From IMG/VR virus record IMGVR_UViG_3300020162_001676, positions 1-25,188 of that record: DNA of 25,188 bases. One strand, given 5' to 3'. How positions within the stretch are numbered: the first letter of the stretch is position 1; each line of letters begins with the position of its first letter. Positions 1 to 9,004 of this stretch are shown here, one piece after another. This DNA is from a virus. Position numbers and translations under genes: made by a program. The notes under the pieces are model-generated. The model was not told the DNA's origin, searched no databases, and was given only the letters and a program-made list of their open reading frames with translations.

Positions 1-486
1 AAGCAACTTGAAGTCATGAGCATCCACTTTGCCATTCTTGTTGGCATCAATCTTGTGTTGATTGCCAACCAAGGCTTCGTCAACTTCTTCTGCTTCACAA
101 TCTGCGCATTCATTGGTGTTGAACATTGATGAAGAAACTTCAGCTTTCTTTACATCAAGTAATGCATCAATTTTATGTTGTAACAATGAACTAAAAATAC
201 TATTGGCTTCTACATGATTGCCGGCGTCGATGTTATCAATTAAATCTAAAATTGCTTCGTTAATATCTGACATTTGAATATCCTCTTTTATTTGTGTAGC
301 AGGGCGTGTTTTAGAAACATGAATGGTGTGAGGGCGAGAATCTGCATCCATAGGTTGGATATTGATGTGTCCTGCAAGGGCGGCATTCTTATTTCCGTCG
401 TGACGATATATTACTTTACCTGTAACTTTCTTTCCTTTATGAGTGAAAGAAACGGTATCACCTATCTTAACTTCATTTAGCTCCAT
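1..486 (-). CDS. Prohead core (gp67/gp68-like) protein, 3' end cut by window
   Basis: An open frame of 162 codons runs off the window edge. It starts inside the end of the portal gene (ATGGAGCTAAATGA, 14-nt overlap) with GGAG a few bases upstream. Residues 1-65 look like a small SH3-like beta barrel (KIGDTVSF, GKKVTGKVIYR). From residue 72 an acidic helical part follows (DINEAILDLIDNID, then SIFSSLLQHKIDALLDVKK) that resembles T4-type prohead core protein gp68. The last 16 visible residues form a calcium-loop-like motif (DANKNGKVDAHDF). The place directly after gp20 matches T4 67/68, whose products are internal scaffold of the prohead. An internal in-frame ATG at position 273 has its own GAGG, so a shorter product may also be made or may be the true one. 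Family assignment is by resemblance and position; the fusion is observed, its meaning inferred. Confidence 0.6.
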   Translation of the reverse strand, partial: MELNEVKIGDTVSFTHKGKKVTGKVIYRHDGNKNAALAGHINIQPMDADSRPHTIHVSKTRPATQIKEDIQMSDINEAILDLIDNIDAGNHVEANSIFSSLLQHKIDALLDVKKAEVSSSMFNTNECADCEAEEVDEALVGNQHKIDANKNGKVDAHDFKLL

Positions 487-2053
487 TCTTTTTCTCCGGT
501 GGGGCGGGGAAAGGAGATCCCTTGGGTAATATGTTGCCAGGTTTATTTGGGTCTTCTAATGGTTCAGAGTAATCCATTCCAGCCGATGCTGCTTTTTCAT
601 TTTCTGAATCCATTTGTTTAATTTCATCATCAGTTAACCGTAGCACATTCTTTTGAATATAACTCTTACTTACATATTTGCCATCAAAGTCTGCAAGTTG
701 CGATAATAATTCAATACGGGATCGCAACAATTCTTGATCTTTACTTTCAGAATAATAGGCATCTTGGGCAAATTGATATTTAATATCTTCCTTGAGTTCT
801 TCCCAATCAGCTTCCGTGGTAACGCCTTTTAACACAAGTTGTGTTTTTAATAAATCATCAAACATACGCGAGAATTGTCGGCGTAGTTTATTGATAAATT
901 TTGTGAACTTCAACTCATCTCGATTAATTTCAGCGGCACGTCCAAAGTTTAATCCTGATTGTTGCTGTAAACGAGAAACAGGAACATATAAACTTTCATA
1001 TAACTTACGTTGGAAGTATTCAATATCGGCAATTTCACCGAGATTTTGCCCGCCTGGTAGAGTATCAATTTCAGTACCCTTACCCCCTTCACGCCGAGGC
1101 AACCAAAAATCTTCCAACAAACTCATCGTCTTTTTATCATCACGAATCTCGCCTGTGTTGGCATCATACACCAACTTATTACGATAACGATTCATGATGT
1201 CCTTGATGTATTGCTCCGCCTTCAACTTAGGAAGGTTACCCACATCAATATAGAAAATTCTGCGTTCAGGTGCTCTTGCTAAACGATAGATGACAAGAGC
1301 ATTTTCCATCATGCGCAGTTGATTTGCGGTTTTAATGGCTTTATGTAAATAGCTTAATATCATGTTGTTATCTACATCAACTAATCCTGATGAAACATAA
1401 CAAATGGCATCTTTTGTAATCTTTAATCCTTGTGTGGAACTTGGATTCATTTGAGCAACAGGAGTAGACAGCACTCCTTTTTCATTATATACGAAAAATT
1501 CTTCCACCTTACGAACAAATTCAACGCCTGTATTTTTTTCAGTTTCTTTGATGATGTTTCTGACTTTCTTGATTTTTCTAGGATCAATGTAACGAATGTC
1601 AGTTAACCCTTGTCTAGGTTTTTCTACATCTACAACTTTGTGAAAATACAAACGGCCATCTACATACCAGCGTCGAAAATAATCGTGTGCTCGATGTTTA
1701 AAATCAAGAATTTGTAAAATATTAACAAATTCTTCTTTAATTGCCTTTTTAATTGAATCAGGTGCCTTCACATCATCTAAATTAATATCAATAGGATCTT
1801 CATCCTCTACATTGGCAATAGATTCATTAATAATATCGTCAATGGCACTATCAACATCTGCCATTAAAGAAATGGTCCGATAGCGTTGAATTAAATCTGA
1901 TTCATTTTTTGCTGCATTATCCAGGTCGAGGTAGGTACCATAGTACCCACCTGCCCGGACAGTATCAAGAGCACCATCGTCGGAAGGAGGCACGAAACTA
2001 ATTTCATTTCGTGTGGGCTCCTTCCGCTTGATGCTATATCCAAAAATATCCAT
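473..2053 (-). CDS. 20: Portal vertex protein gp20
   Basis: Encodes the dodecameric portal through which DNA enters the head and to which the neck attaches; it also nucleates head assembly. The protein is 526 aa against about 524 in T4. The N terminus (MDIFGYSIKRKE, then SFVPPSDDGA) is typical of T4-like portals, as are the internal segments YIDPRKIKKVRNI, RLARAPERRIFYIDVGNLP and NFGRAAEINRDELKF. The C-terminal stretch is Pro/Lys-rich (GSPFPAPPEKKNGAK). Start is an ATG with AAGGT about ten bases upstream. It lies 22 nt after gp19 and overlaps the prohead-core gene, as expected for the T4 structural block. Nothing looks truncated. Confidence 0.96.
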   Translation of the reverse strand: MDIFGYSIKRKEPTRNEISFVPPSDDGALDTVRAGGYYGTYLDLDNAAKNESDLIQRYRTISLMADVDSAIDDIINESIANVEDEDPIDINLDDVKAPDSIKKAIKEEFVNILQILDFKHRAHDYFRRWYVDGRLYFHKVVDVEKPRQGLTDIRYIDPRKIKKVRNIIKETEKNTGVEFVRKVEEFFVYNEKGVLSTPVAQMNPSSTQGLKITKDAICYVSSGLVDVDNNMILSYLHKAIKTANQLRMMENALVIYRLARAPERRIFYIDVGNLPKLKAEQYIKDIMNRYRNKLVYDANTGEIRDDKKTMSLLEDFWLPRREGGKGTEIDTLPGGQNLGEIADIEYFQRKLYESLYVPVSRLQQQSGLNFGRAAEINRDELKFTKFINKLRRQFSRMFDDLLKTQLVLKGVTTEADWEELKEDIKYQFAQDAYYSESKDQELLRSRIELLSQLADFDGKYVSKSYIQKNVLRLTDDEIKQMDSENEKAASAGMDYSEPLEDPNKPGNILPKGSPFPAPPEKKNGAK

Positions 2054-2075
2054 AATATTTTTACCTTACCAAAGA

Positions 2076-2591
2076 TTAAACAGGTGTTACATCAAAATGC
2101 GAATATTGGAACGTCACGGTGAATTCTGAAATCACATCATTTTGACTATATGCTAATGCAATTTCCGACACGTTGATTGGAAAAGCGTTACGAATTTCGT
2201 AACTACGAAGTGTAACGTCATTTCTATCTAATTGCCTTACTTGCAAATCACATTGATATGCCGCAGGGGTCAATAGACCGCCATTGTTTACACGATCATT
2301 CATCACATTTGTCCAGCGTTCGAAGTATGAACGCATTCTCATTGAGGTATCATTAATGATTGTGACTGTCCATGGATCAAAGATGCGTTCTCCTGCCATC
2401 TTGACTTCACGACCACGATACTGAACAATGGTTGGGTTAACGTTTGAAGCGGGTAGAGCAGCTGCCGTTACTAGCAACGAGTCATCGGAAGCTGCTACAC
2501 CTACTACTGCAGGCCAAGTAAGTGTTACCAAAAATTGATTTGGACGAGCACCACCTGCGCCTAACTTATTTCTAAATTGGGTAATATCCAT
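2076..2591 (-). CDS. 19: Tail tube protein gp19
   Basis: Forms the inner tail tube around which the sheath contracts and through which DNA passes. The protein is 171 aa (T4 gp19 163 aa). The start MDITQFRNKLGAGGARPNQF followed by VTLTWP, the middle REVKMAGERIFDPWTVTI and the end FTVTFQYSHFDV are diagnostic of T4-type tube proteins. The ATG has a strong TAGGAG a few bases upstream. It sits 29 nt downstream of the sheath gene, the same pairing as in T4, and is probably co-transcribed from the late promoter before gp18. Confidence 0.95.
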   Translation of the reverse strand: MDITQFRNKLGAGGARPNQFLVTLTWPAVVGVAASDDSLLVTAAALPASNVNPTIVQYRGREVKMAGERIFDPWTVTIINDTSMRMRSYFERWTNVMNDRVNNGGLLTPAAYQCDLQVRQLDRNDVTLRSYEIRNAFPINVSEIALAYSQNDVISEFTVTFQYSHFDVTPV

Positions 2592-2620
2592 TTGTGTCTA
2601 TCTCCTAGAAGTTATTTAGT

Positions 2621-4294
2621 TTAGGCGCCGACGACTTCTTCAAAGCTCACGCCTGTGCGTGTTGCGATGAAGTTTAGCTGCATGAAGTTGATGGAACGAG
2701 AGGGCTTAATGAAGATGTCAGCTACGAATTCGTTACGGTCAATGACTTCGCCTGTGTTATTTGTTTCGTCACATACAACGCGGAAGTCATATATACCACG
2801 CCGACCACGCACATCACGCAAGAACGGCTCAACTAAGTTACGGAACTGAGCACGGGTGAATGCATCGTTGAATTCAAACAATTGATACTTGCCTGCCGTG
2901 GCAATTGCCTTTTCTAACACGATGAACAAACGACGAACGTTAATTCGGTCGAACGCTGATGGCTTGTCAAGAAGTGTCTTGTCACCAAACAACACGGTTC
3001 CTTCGCCTGGGAATGATACAACTGGGTTGATACCATTCTTATATAGTTCATCTCGGTCTGTCTTGTTTGGTGAGTATGCCAACTTCACAACGTTCTTGAT
3101 TTGTCCACGATTTAATCCGCCTGGTGAGAACCAAGGATCGGCAATGGTATCAGTACGAGCACAGAGACCTGCAATGTCGGCGTTCAAAGGAATCCACCGA
3201 TACAAGTCATTATACTTGTCGTATTGATACTTCCAACCTGAGTCCATGACACCATATGATGTATTGACATTTAATGTGGACTGACGATCTGTGATAATGT
3301 CATCGGCTTCATCTCCTGAATTATTTAAAACAGATGCCAAGAGAGGTGAAACAAATCCTACACAATCCATACGTGATTGTGCAACTTGAATCATGTATTG
3401 TCCCACTGCTAATGAATTGGGGCCGTTGAATAGAAGATTTACATCAACAATTTCTGCATTGGCAAATAAGTCCCAACCTAGTTGAAGTGCTCCAGTTGTA
3501 GGAGCGTCGTCTGTAACACCGCCGGACAATGACCAATTAGATGAACCTAATCCGTCGTATGTGATTGATGAAGATGCAGCACTGCCCCAGTTTGTGCCAG
3601 CCACGTGATCCATCCAGGTAATATACCGTGAACCACGTAATACATCACGATAGAAGGCATTTGAACCGTCTGTACTTTTGACATCGCCCCCCTTTGATGT
3701 AAAGGCGAACTTTTCTAACACGGTATTGGGTGTACCTGTCCATAGACCATCTTCATCGACAACCACAATGTGCATTTCATCGTTTGCATTTGCGTTGCCT
3801 AGTGATACTAGGTAATCGGATGTTCCTGGAGCAACATCAAATGATGATTTATATGCCCAAGCTCCGAATCCTGATGAGTCACATGCTGACACCTTTAATG
3901 AGTTTCCTAAAACTCCTGGGAACTTGGCGGCATATTCACCGACCGCTCCTGCACCTGTTGAATATTGTGCCTCCCATTGGTCTTCGTTTTTAATAAGAAT
4001 TGCGGTGCCTGATGTTACCGCATTTCTTGCTGCGGTGCCTACTGCACGCACCACCTTTAAGTTATTGCCATATGCCAAGAAATTAGCTGCCGAGAACCAG
4101 CTAGCGGCAACTGTGGTGTTTGGCTTGGCAAATGTTTTAGTAAGTTCAGTTTCGTTGCTAATGGTTGTAATTTTTTCTACTGGGCCCCATTGGAAGGCTC
4201 CCACGTAGCCCCCTATTGATGTGGCAACAGCAGGAACGATACCTGTTAGGTCTTTTTCGACTACAAGTACGCCTGGTGATAATTGAAATGCCAT
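2621..4294 (-). CDS. 18: Contractile tail sheath protein gp18
   Basis: Builds the contractile sheath. The protein is 557 aa, about 100 residues shorter than T4 gp18 (659 aa), as in many marine T4-like phages that lack part of the outer insertion domains. The N terminus (SPGVLVVEKDLTGIVPAV, GGYVGAFQWGPVEK) and the C-terminal sheath core (FIVLEKAIATAGKYQLFEFN, FLRDVRGRRGIYDF, FIKPSRSINFMQLNFIATRT) are clear. The middle (about residues 120-300) is variable and probably surface exposed. The start has AGGAG a few bases upstream of the ATG. A late promoter octamer lies about 70 nt upstream, so this gene probably heads its own late transcript with gp19, gp20 and the prohead-core gene. Confidence 0.96.
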   Translation of the reverse strand: MAFQLSPGVLVVEKDLTGIVPAVATSIGGYVGAFQWGPVEKITTISNETELTKTFAKPNTTVAASWFSAANFLAYGNNLKVVRAVGTAARNAVTSGTAILIKNEDQWEAQYSTGAGAVGEYAAKFPGVLGNSLKVSACDSSGFGAWAYKSSFDVAPGTSDYLVSLGNANANDEMHIVVVDEDGLWTGTPNTVLEKFAFTSKGGDVKSTDGSNAFYRDVLRGSRYITWMDHVAGTNWGSAASSSITYDGLGSSNWSLSGGVTDDAPTTGALQLGWDLFANAEIVDVNLLFNGPNSLAVGQYMIQVAQSRMDCVGFVSPLLASVLNNSGDEADDIITDRQSTLNVNTSYGVMDSGWKYQYDKYNDLYRWIPLNADIAGLCARTDTIADPWFSPGGLNRGQIKNVVKLAYSPNKTDRDELYKNGINPVVSFPGEGTVLFGDKTLLDKPSAFDRINVRRLFIVLEKAIATAGKYQLFEFNDAFTRAQFRNLVEPFLRDVRGRRGIYDFRVVCDETNNTGEVIDRNEFVADIFIKPSRSINFMQLNFIATRTGVSFEEVVGA

Positions 4295-4362
4295 TTTATT
4301 CTCCTGTTAGTGATTGAAATCTTAATAGTATTTTCAGGGCGTGATTACACTACGGTTTATAA

Positions 4363-4370
4363 TATTTATA
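4363..4370 (-). promoter_or_regulatory. T4-type late promoter before gp18
   Basis: The minus strand reads TATAAATA, the exact octamer used by the T4 late sigma factor gp55 with sliding-clamp activation. It lies in the only sizeable gap of the head-tail block (97 nt between gp17 and gp18) and faces gp18 with a leader of roughly 60 nt. The rest of the gap is AT-rich and holds nothing else I recognise. Confidence 0.75.
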
Positions 4371-4391
4371 ACTTTACATACTTTCAAAATA

Positions 4392-6035
4392 TTAATCTTT
4401 ATAAAGATGGTTCCATGGTAAAGATTTGTCGGTTGACCATACAATATTACCATCAACAAATATACTGTCTGAAGATCCGTCATCTATAAATCCAAACGGA
4501 GTCAACTCATCTTCAATTTGAGTCATTTGTTGTTTGTAAATTCTCTCACGCACATTAATGTCTGTGAGTTCACGGAAATATTGATTAGTTGTGAGCCAGC
4601 CAAATAGTACTAAAGTCATCACTAAATCATCATGATATCCTTCATCTGCTACGAATGTGCCATTTTTTTCAATGAAGGTTGAAAATTCATGGATGGTTTC
4701 GGCATCAAATATATTTAGTTTTTTCTCCTCGAGGAGAGATTTAATAGCGAAACATCCTTGTCGTTTCACCGACTTTGTTGTTCTAACTCCCATTGTGGTT
4801 GATTTAGCAAATCCTGGACTAATATATGTCTGTTTGTTTTCTTGTAGGGTACACAATATATTTTCATATTCATGTTCACTATGGATAATGTCTGAAATTT
4901 GTCCGCCAATATCATTGGTCTCTACAAGTATATATGCATTATTGTAATCCTTTGCTGCTTTTACAATAACATCTGGAAAAAGCATTGGAGAAATTGTATT
5001 GTTTTTAAATTTGCCCACAAGTGTATATGGCATATCTGTGACATCAACAATGGTGAAAGCGGAATAATCTCCTCCTACGCCTCGTGAAACGTCAACGGTA
5101 ATAACATATAATTTATCCTTTTGTGGCTCATTATATATAGACAACCCCATTTCATTATAAAATATAGGATCCATGCTACTCATATGTGCCAAAGTAGACC
5201 CGTTGATTAAGGTGTTAGTTGACCCTAAAAATTGACAGAGAACTTCTTGATTAAATTTCACCTCGCCCAGTGTTTTACGTTGTTCTTCTGCCCATGCTTC
5301 ATCACGCCCAGGGATTTCCCAGTAGGGAATAAAATGATGAACGAACCCATTTTTTCCTTTTTCAGCTTCATTCCAAAACTTCCAGAAGTGATTATATCCT
5401 AAAGGAGTTGATGTTAATAAAATCTTCGTAGTTTTACCTGCAGAAATTGTGGGATATACTGACGCGAAAAATTGGTCTGCAATGTTGTTAGGAATGATAG
5501 CAGCTTCGTCAATATACAACCAGTTCACAGATTTGCCTCGAATACCTGAGCCTGTTGTAGCTGCGGTAAATACTTTACTGCCGTTTTCAAGTTCAACATT
5601 ACCCTTGTTCCAAGTACGTACACCTTGCTGCATCCACATGGGTAGATGTTCATACATGATTTGATACCGATCCAACACTTCACGCGCCGCAGATCCTTTG
5701 TTTGCTAAAATGGCAACTGTTTTACTTTCTTGGAATAAGGTATACCATAAAATACAGGCAGCCGAAGTAATAGTTTTACCTTGCTGTCTACCTTCCATTA
5801 ACACAACTTTTCTATTTCCTAATATAATATTAACTTTGTTTCTCTGACAATCATACAACTTGAACAATTTAAGACCATGGTCAAGTGTGACAATATGACA
5901 GTAGTTCTCAATAAAGTGAATAGGATCTTTTTGACATCTGGCAATTTCTTGAATTTCTTCAGGAGTAAATTGATGTTGATGTCCAATAGATTTTAAATTA
6001 GGATTGCCATGATACGAGTTATTTTCTTCAGTCAT
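4392..6035 (-). CDS. 17: Terminase large subunit gp17
   Basis: The ATPase-nuclease motor that packages and cuts concatemeric DNA. The protein is 547 aa (T4 610). Seen in the sequence: Walker A GRQQGKT (residues 82-88), Walker B WLYIDEA (172-178) with catalytic Glu177, and coupling motif TSTP (208-211). The RNase H-like nuclease has candidate metal ligands D315 in VITVDVSRG, E372 in VETND and D469/D470 in YHDDLV, matching T4 D401, E458 and D542. The N terminus is shorter than in T4. The ATG overlaps the end of gp16 by 8 nt, suggesting translational coupling of the two subunits. All key residues are present. Confidence 0.97.
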   Translation of the reverse strand: MTEENNSYHGNPNLKSIGHQHQFTPEEIQEIARCQKDPIHFIENYCHIVTLDHGLKLFKLYDCQRNKVNIILGNRKVVLMEGRQQGKTITSAACILWYTLFQESKTVAILANKGSAAREVLDRYQIMYEHLPMWMQQGVRTWNKGNVELENGSKVFTAATTGSGIRGKSVNWLYIDEAAIIPNNIADQFFASVYPTISAGKTTKILLTSTPLGYNHFWKFWNEAEKGKNGFVHHFIPYWEIPGRDEAWAEEQRKTLGEVKFNQEVLCQFLGSTNTLINGSTLAHMSSMDPIFYNEMGLSIYNEPQKDKLYVITVDVSRGVGGDYSAFTIVDVTDMPYTLVGKFKNNTISPMLFPDVIVKAAKDYNNAYILVETNDIGGQISDIIHSEHEYENILCTLQENKQTYISPGFAKSTTMGVRTTKSVKRQGCFAIKSLLEEKKLNIFDAETIHEFSTFIEKNGTFVADEGYHDDLVMTLVLFGWLTTNQYFRELTDINVRERIYKQQMTQIEDELTPFGFIDDGSSDSIFVDGNIVWSTDKSLPWNHLYKD

Positions 6036-6438
6036 TTACATCTTGTATATCTTGTATGGCAATAGGATTACTGGCTTGTTTCATTGCCTTCAATAGTTCG
6101 TGTGTCGAGCCAACAAATAAATTGTTCTGTGTTTGAATTTTAGGTTTATCTTCTTTTTCTAAATCTTTTTTACGTTTCTGAATTTCTAGTAAATCTTTTG
6201 CAGTATCAGAAACCGTCTTGATGAGTTGACCTGCAACTTCATATGCTCTAGGATGGTCACTATTCTTGGCAATATGTAAAATGCCATCAATGGCTTCATT
6301 GCCTTTATCAATTAAATTACGTAAAGTTTCTCTGGCGTGTTGGGCATCATCTTCAACAACCGGCAAGATTGATTTATCACTATCCTCGTTTGTTGTGGAT
6401 ACAACGCCAAATTTTTCATCTAAATTATTAAATGTCAT
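6028..6438 (-). CDS. 16: Terminase small subunit gp16
   Basis: Recognises DNA and stimulates the gp17 ATPase as an oligomeric ring. The protein is 136 aa (T4 164) and mostly helical. The central region (AQHARETLRNLIDKGNEAID, then AYEVAGQLIKTVSDTAKDLL) is typical of T4-like gp16, where the central coiled coil drives oligomerisation; a charged helix QKRKKDLEKEDK follows. The assignment is secured by its place between gp15 and gp17, with a 4-nt ATGA overlap upstream and an 8-nt overlap downstream. Confidence 0.92.
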   Translation of the reverse strand: MTFNNLDEKFGVVSTTNEDSDKSILPVVEDDAQHARETLRNLIDKGNEAIDGILHIAKNSDHPRAYEVAGQLIKTVSDTAKDLLEIQKRKKDLEKEDKPKIQTQNNLFVGSTHELLKAMKQASNPIAIQDIQDVND

Positions 6439-7244
6439 ATCTCACTGGAAAAAATGTCATCAAACTCCTGCACAAATTCATAATTATCTATTGGAGTTGC
6501 CTCCTCGGGGTCAATTGTAGTTGTGATGCGTCTACCCACTTGAGCATTTGTAGGAGGCCCCCCTTCAAATAATCCATAATCTGTGTATATATTTTGTATT
6601 GTTTTCTTGATGATATTAGCGTCTTGAACGTGACCAAAGAAATTCATTTTAACGGTGAAATTTAAATCCCAAATTACACTTAACCGTTTATCAAATCCTC
6701 CTTCCCACTCATCTTGATAGCTGATATTATCTAGTACAATTTGCAAATCGCGTTTCACGCCTAATTCAGGAATTTCATTAATAGTGACATTGAAATCAGG
6801 ATTGAAATAAGGAAGAATTTGTTCTATAATTTGTAGACCGTCATCTTGATTTTTTGCAAATATACTTAAACTAATTCCCATATTATATGGGGTTGAGATA
6901 TATGAATATCGAATACCGGTATTTGTTGTACCTGAGGTGTCAACCGCACGAACATTTTGTGTAACTGATAATTTTCTAGACGCATCATAGCTGAAATTTG
7001 TTATTTCAAATCCCATGCGAGGCAATGTAATTTGAAACGTTGCGCGGCCTGTTTCTAATTCAGGGGCTTCACGAATACGGTCAATAAATTTTTGTTTAGG
7101 AGCATAACTTAAAGGCACAAATAAACTTTGTGCAACTTCTCCTTCTGCATTTATTCTGCGTAGTGTAATATTATTGAATAATGTTCCAAATGCAATGATG
7201 GCTTTTCGAATATGTTGATGATAGAAATGTTGATTATTGAACAT
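6435..7244 (-). CDS. 15: Tail sheath terminator (tail completion) protein gp15
   Basis: In T4 gp15 forms a hexameric ring on the tail end that stabilises the sheath and joins the tail to the neck. The protein is 269 aa (T4 272). The N terminus MFNNQHFYHQHIRKAIIAFG with TLFNNITLRR and the segment PYNMGISLSIFAKNQDDGLQ with QIIEQILPYFNPDF are characteristic. It is linked to gp14 by a TAATG overlap and to gp16 by ATGA, so it is probably translated by reinitiation. No anomalies seen. Confidence 0.95.
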   Translation of the reverse strand: MFNNQHFYHQHIRKAIIAFGTLFNNITLRRINAEGEVAQSLFVPLSYAPKQKFIDRIREAPELETGRATFQITLPRMGFEITNFSYDASRKLSVTQNVRAVDTSGTTNTGIRYSYISTPYNMGISLSIFAKNQDDGLQIIEQILPYFNPDFNVTINEIPELGVKRDLQIVLDNISYQDEWEGGFDKRLSVIWDLNFTVKMNFFGHVQDANIIKKTIQNIYTDYGLFEGGPPTNAQVGRRITTTIDPEEATPIDNYEFVQEFDDIFSSEI

Positions 7245-7984
7245 TAGTATTCACCGAATGGATTGACTTCAGAAAAATCAAGAATGTCTCCGCCTTCAGA
7301 TTCAAAAAATTCAGTATCGGAAAATGGCACATTGCTAGTTGTGTTGAAATCTTGTTTAATTATAGCATAGCCTGTCTGTGATAACAATCTTTCACCGGTT
7401 TGAGATAGTATTTCATATTCAAAAACATTTTGTGTAATAGTATCAACTGTACTATCAATGTCTGTAATTCCTGTATCAAACACTTCTGAACTATACTGAT
7501 ACAATTCACAGCTCATACTATACACGTAAAATTTTCCTAATTGATAAAATGGATCAAGATGTTGCACGAACTTAATTTCAAACATACTGTTGGTTTTTGG
7601 GAGATAAATTAAATCTCCTTCGGCAGGACGATTTGGAAGTTGAAGTAGTTCTTCAGGACTTGAGCCTACCGTGTCTTCCCATCTACGTTTGGAAACAACA
7701 AATGTGGCTTGGTCAGTCACACTGATACCAAATTTTGTAAATAATTCGCCATTGCCTTCCCATCCTTGAATATCTGCCAAATACATTTCTAATGGAATGG
7801 CAGTATCAAATTGACTTAATACATCTTCTCCTAATATGTTATCTAGATTACCGGATGAACGAGGAAGATAATAGACATCATGTCCGTAAATCTTGATGCT
7901 TTCAATGATTAAATCTTCTATGAGTCGTTGTTCATTGGTGGTACCTGAGGTGTTTCCTGATTGAAAATAGAAATTTGTTGCCAT
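7244..7984 (-). CDS. 14: Neck protein gp14
   Basis: Head-completion/neck ring protein that works with gp13 below the portal. The protein is 246 aa (T4 256). Family signatures include MATNFYFQSG, LIEDLIIESIKIYGHDVYYL, GWEGNGELFTKFGISVTDQA and RPAEGDLIYLPKTNSMFEIK. The C terminus (LDFSEVNPFGEY) is typical of gp14 proteins. The gene starts one base after the gp13 stop and ends inside the gp15 start, within the tightly packed neck operon. Confidence 0.95.
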   Translation of the reverse strand: MATNFYFQSGNTSGTTNEQRLIEDLIIESIKIYGHDVYYLPRSSGNLDNILGEDVLSQFDTAIPLEMYLADIQGWEGNGELFTKFGISVTDQATFVVSKRRWEDTVGSSPEELLQLPNRPAEGDLIYLPKTNSMFEIKFVQHLDPFYQLGKFYVYSMSCELYQYSSEVFDTGITDIDSTVDTITQNVFEYEILSQTGERLLSQTGYAIIKQDFNTTSNVPFSDTEFFESEGGDILDFSEVNPFGEY

Positions 7985-7985
7985 G

Positions 7986-8957
7986 CTATCCTACCATGAA
8001 ATCAACCGGGAGTTCATACCGGTTTTGCATTTCCGTTTCTATTTGTCGTATTTCTTCCATGGATTCATCGTAGATTTGTTGCCCATTCATTTCCACACCG
8101 CCAGGTAGTTTCATGCCTTGGAACTTCTTCATGTTGTCACCCCATTGCCGCTTAATCAATGATGTGGCATATCGTTTCAAGAACATGTCGTTGTACACTT
8201 CACTGTACACTTCTGGATCAATGATGGCACTGACTTCAAAGATGACATGATCTCCGATGGTAAATGTCTCGGCCCAATTCACATCAAGATAGATACGATT
8301 CATTTTTCTGTTGAATCGAATGGTTCTTTCACCTGCAAACATGTCATCAAGTAATTGTAAGTGCATTTTTACTTGATTATAATAGGTAACGTCAGATGAC
8401 AACAAATTATACATATCGTTTAAGCGAAATTGATACACAACATTGAAAATGTTTGTGGATCCCGTGTTGCTACTACCTGCAGATCCCACTGGAAACACCC
8501 GAATCACGCCTGTGATGTTGTCAGCAACATTAAAATATCCGCGAGCCAAACTTCCTTGGGTGTAGCCTAGTGTTGCATGCAATCCTGTAGAAAATCCAGA
8601 AGTTTGTCCTGTAATAGTTTCACTATTTTGAAACGCTTTGGTCTCATTTTTGATGTCAATGGTGTTGATGCTGGTAATGTTATGAATAACCCCAGATGCT
8701 CCAGAGGTGCCCCCGACGAGTGTTTCACCCGCGGTGAAGTTGTTTGCCAACACGGATGATAGCTTCAATGTTGATGCTGTGATTTCTTCAGAAAGATACA
8801 TCTTCTCCACGCCATCAAAGTGATATTCCTGCCAAAATTCGACGGCATCTTGAATTCTATCTTCTATTTGGTCATCATCAACATTGATTTCAATGACAGG
8901 ATATCCTAAACGACGCAAACAGTAATCTTTTAATTGTTGTCGTGTTGTAATAGGCAT
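7986..8957 (-). CDS. 13: Neck protein gp13 with an inserted module
   Basis: Head-completion neck protein, partner of gp14. I take the ATG at 8957, preceded by AAAGAG; an in-frame GTG two codons earlier is overlapped by the ribosome binding site and less likely. The product is 323 aa (T4 309). The N terminus (ITTRQQLKDYCLRRLGYPVI, DRIQDAVEFWQEYHFDGVEK) and the C-terminal half (RQWGDNMKKFQGMKLPGGVE) are typical of the family. Between about residues 63 and 138 there is a segment with a doubled motif (GETLVGGTSGASGVI and SETITGQTSGFSTGL), a form I associate with phage fibre and structural proteins. It appears inserted into the canonical gp13 fold. A late promoter lies about 40 nt upstream of the start. 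Confidence 0.93.
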   Translation of the reverse strand: MPITTRQQLKDYCLRRLGYPVIEINVDDDQIEDRIQDAVEFWQEYHFDGVEKMYLSEEITASTLKLSSVLANNFTAGETLVGGTSGASGVIHNITSINTIDIKNETKAFQNSETITGQTSGFSTGLHATLGYTQGSLARGYFNVADNITGVIRVFPVGSAGSSNTGSTNIFNVVYQFRLNDMYNLLSSDVTYYNQVKMHLQLLDDMFAGERTIRFNRKMNRIYLDVNWAETFTIGDHVIFEVSAIIDPEVYSEVYNDMFLKRYATSLIKRQWGDNMKKFQGMKLPGGVEMNGQQIYDESMEEIRQIETEMQNRYELPVDFMVG

Positions 8958-8972
8958 GTTCACTCTTTAGTA

Positions 8973-9004
8973 AAATAGTTGGAAAATTCTCTTCCCAACT
9001 ATTT
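8973..9004 (-). terminator. Stem-loop after the sugar gene, overlapping a late promoter
   Basis: A perfect 10-bp inverted repeat (AAATAGTTGG with CCAACTATTT, 12-nt loop) lies just after the stop of the 365-aa gene and before gp13. On the minus strand the stem ends in CCAACTATTTTA, a short U-rich tail that could make a weak intrinsic terminator. The upstream arm shares bases with the late promoter octamer. The hairpin is plain in the sequence; termination is inferred. Confidence 0.5.

Noticed and set aside
274-480. Plus-strand frame of 68 codons
   Set aside because: It is the shadow of the minus-strand prohead-core frame, which is open through the window edge and has the better start and protein features.
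2592-2620. Late promoter before gp19
   Set aside because: The gap contains CTAAATAA, which differs from the octamer at two or more positions when aligned; gp19 is better explained by the gp18 transcript.
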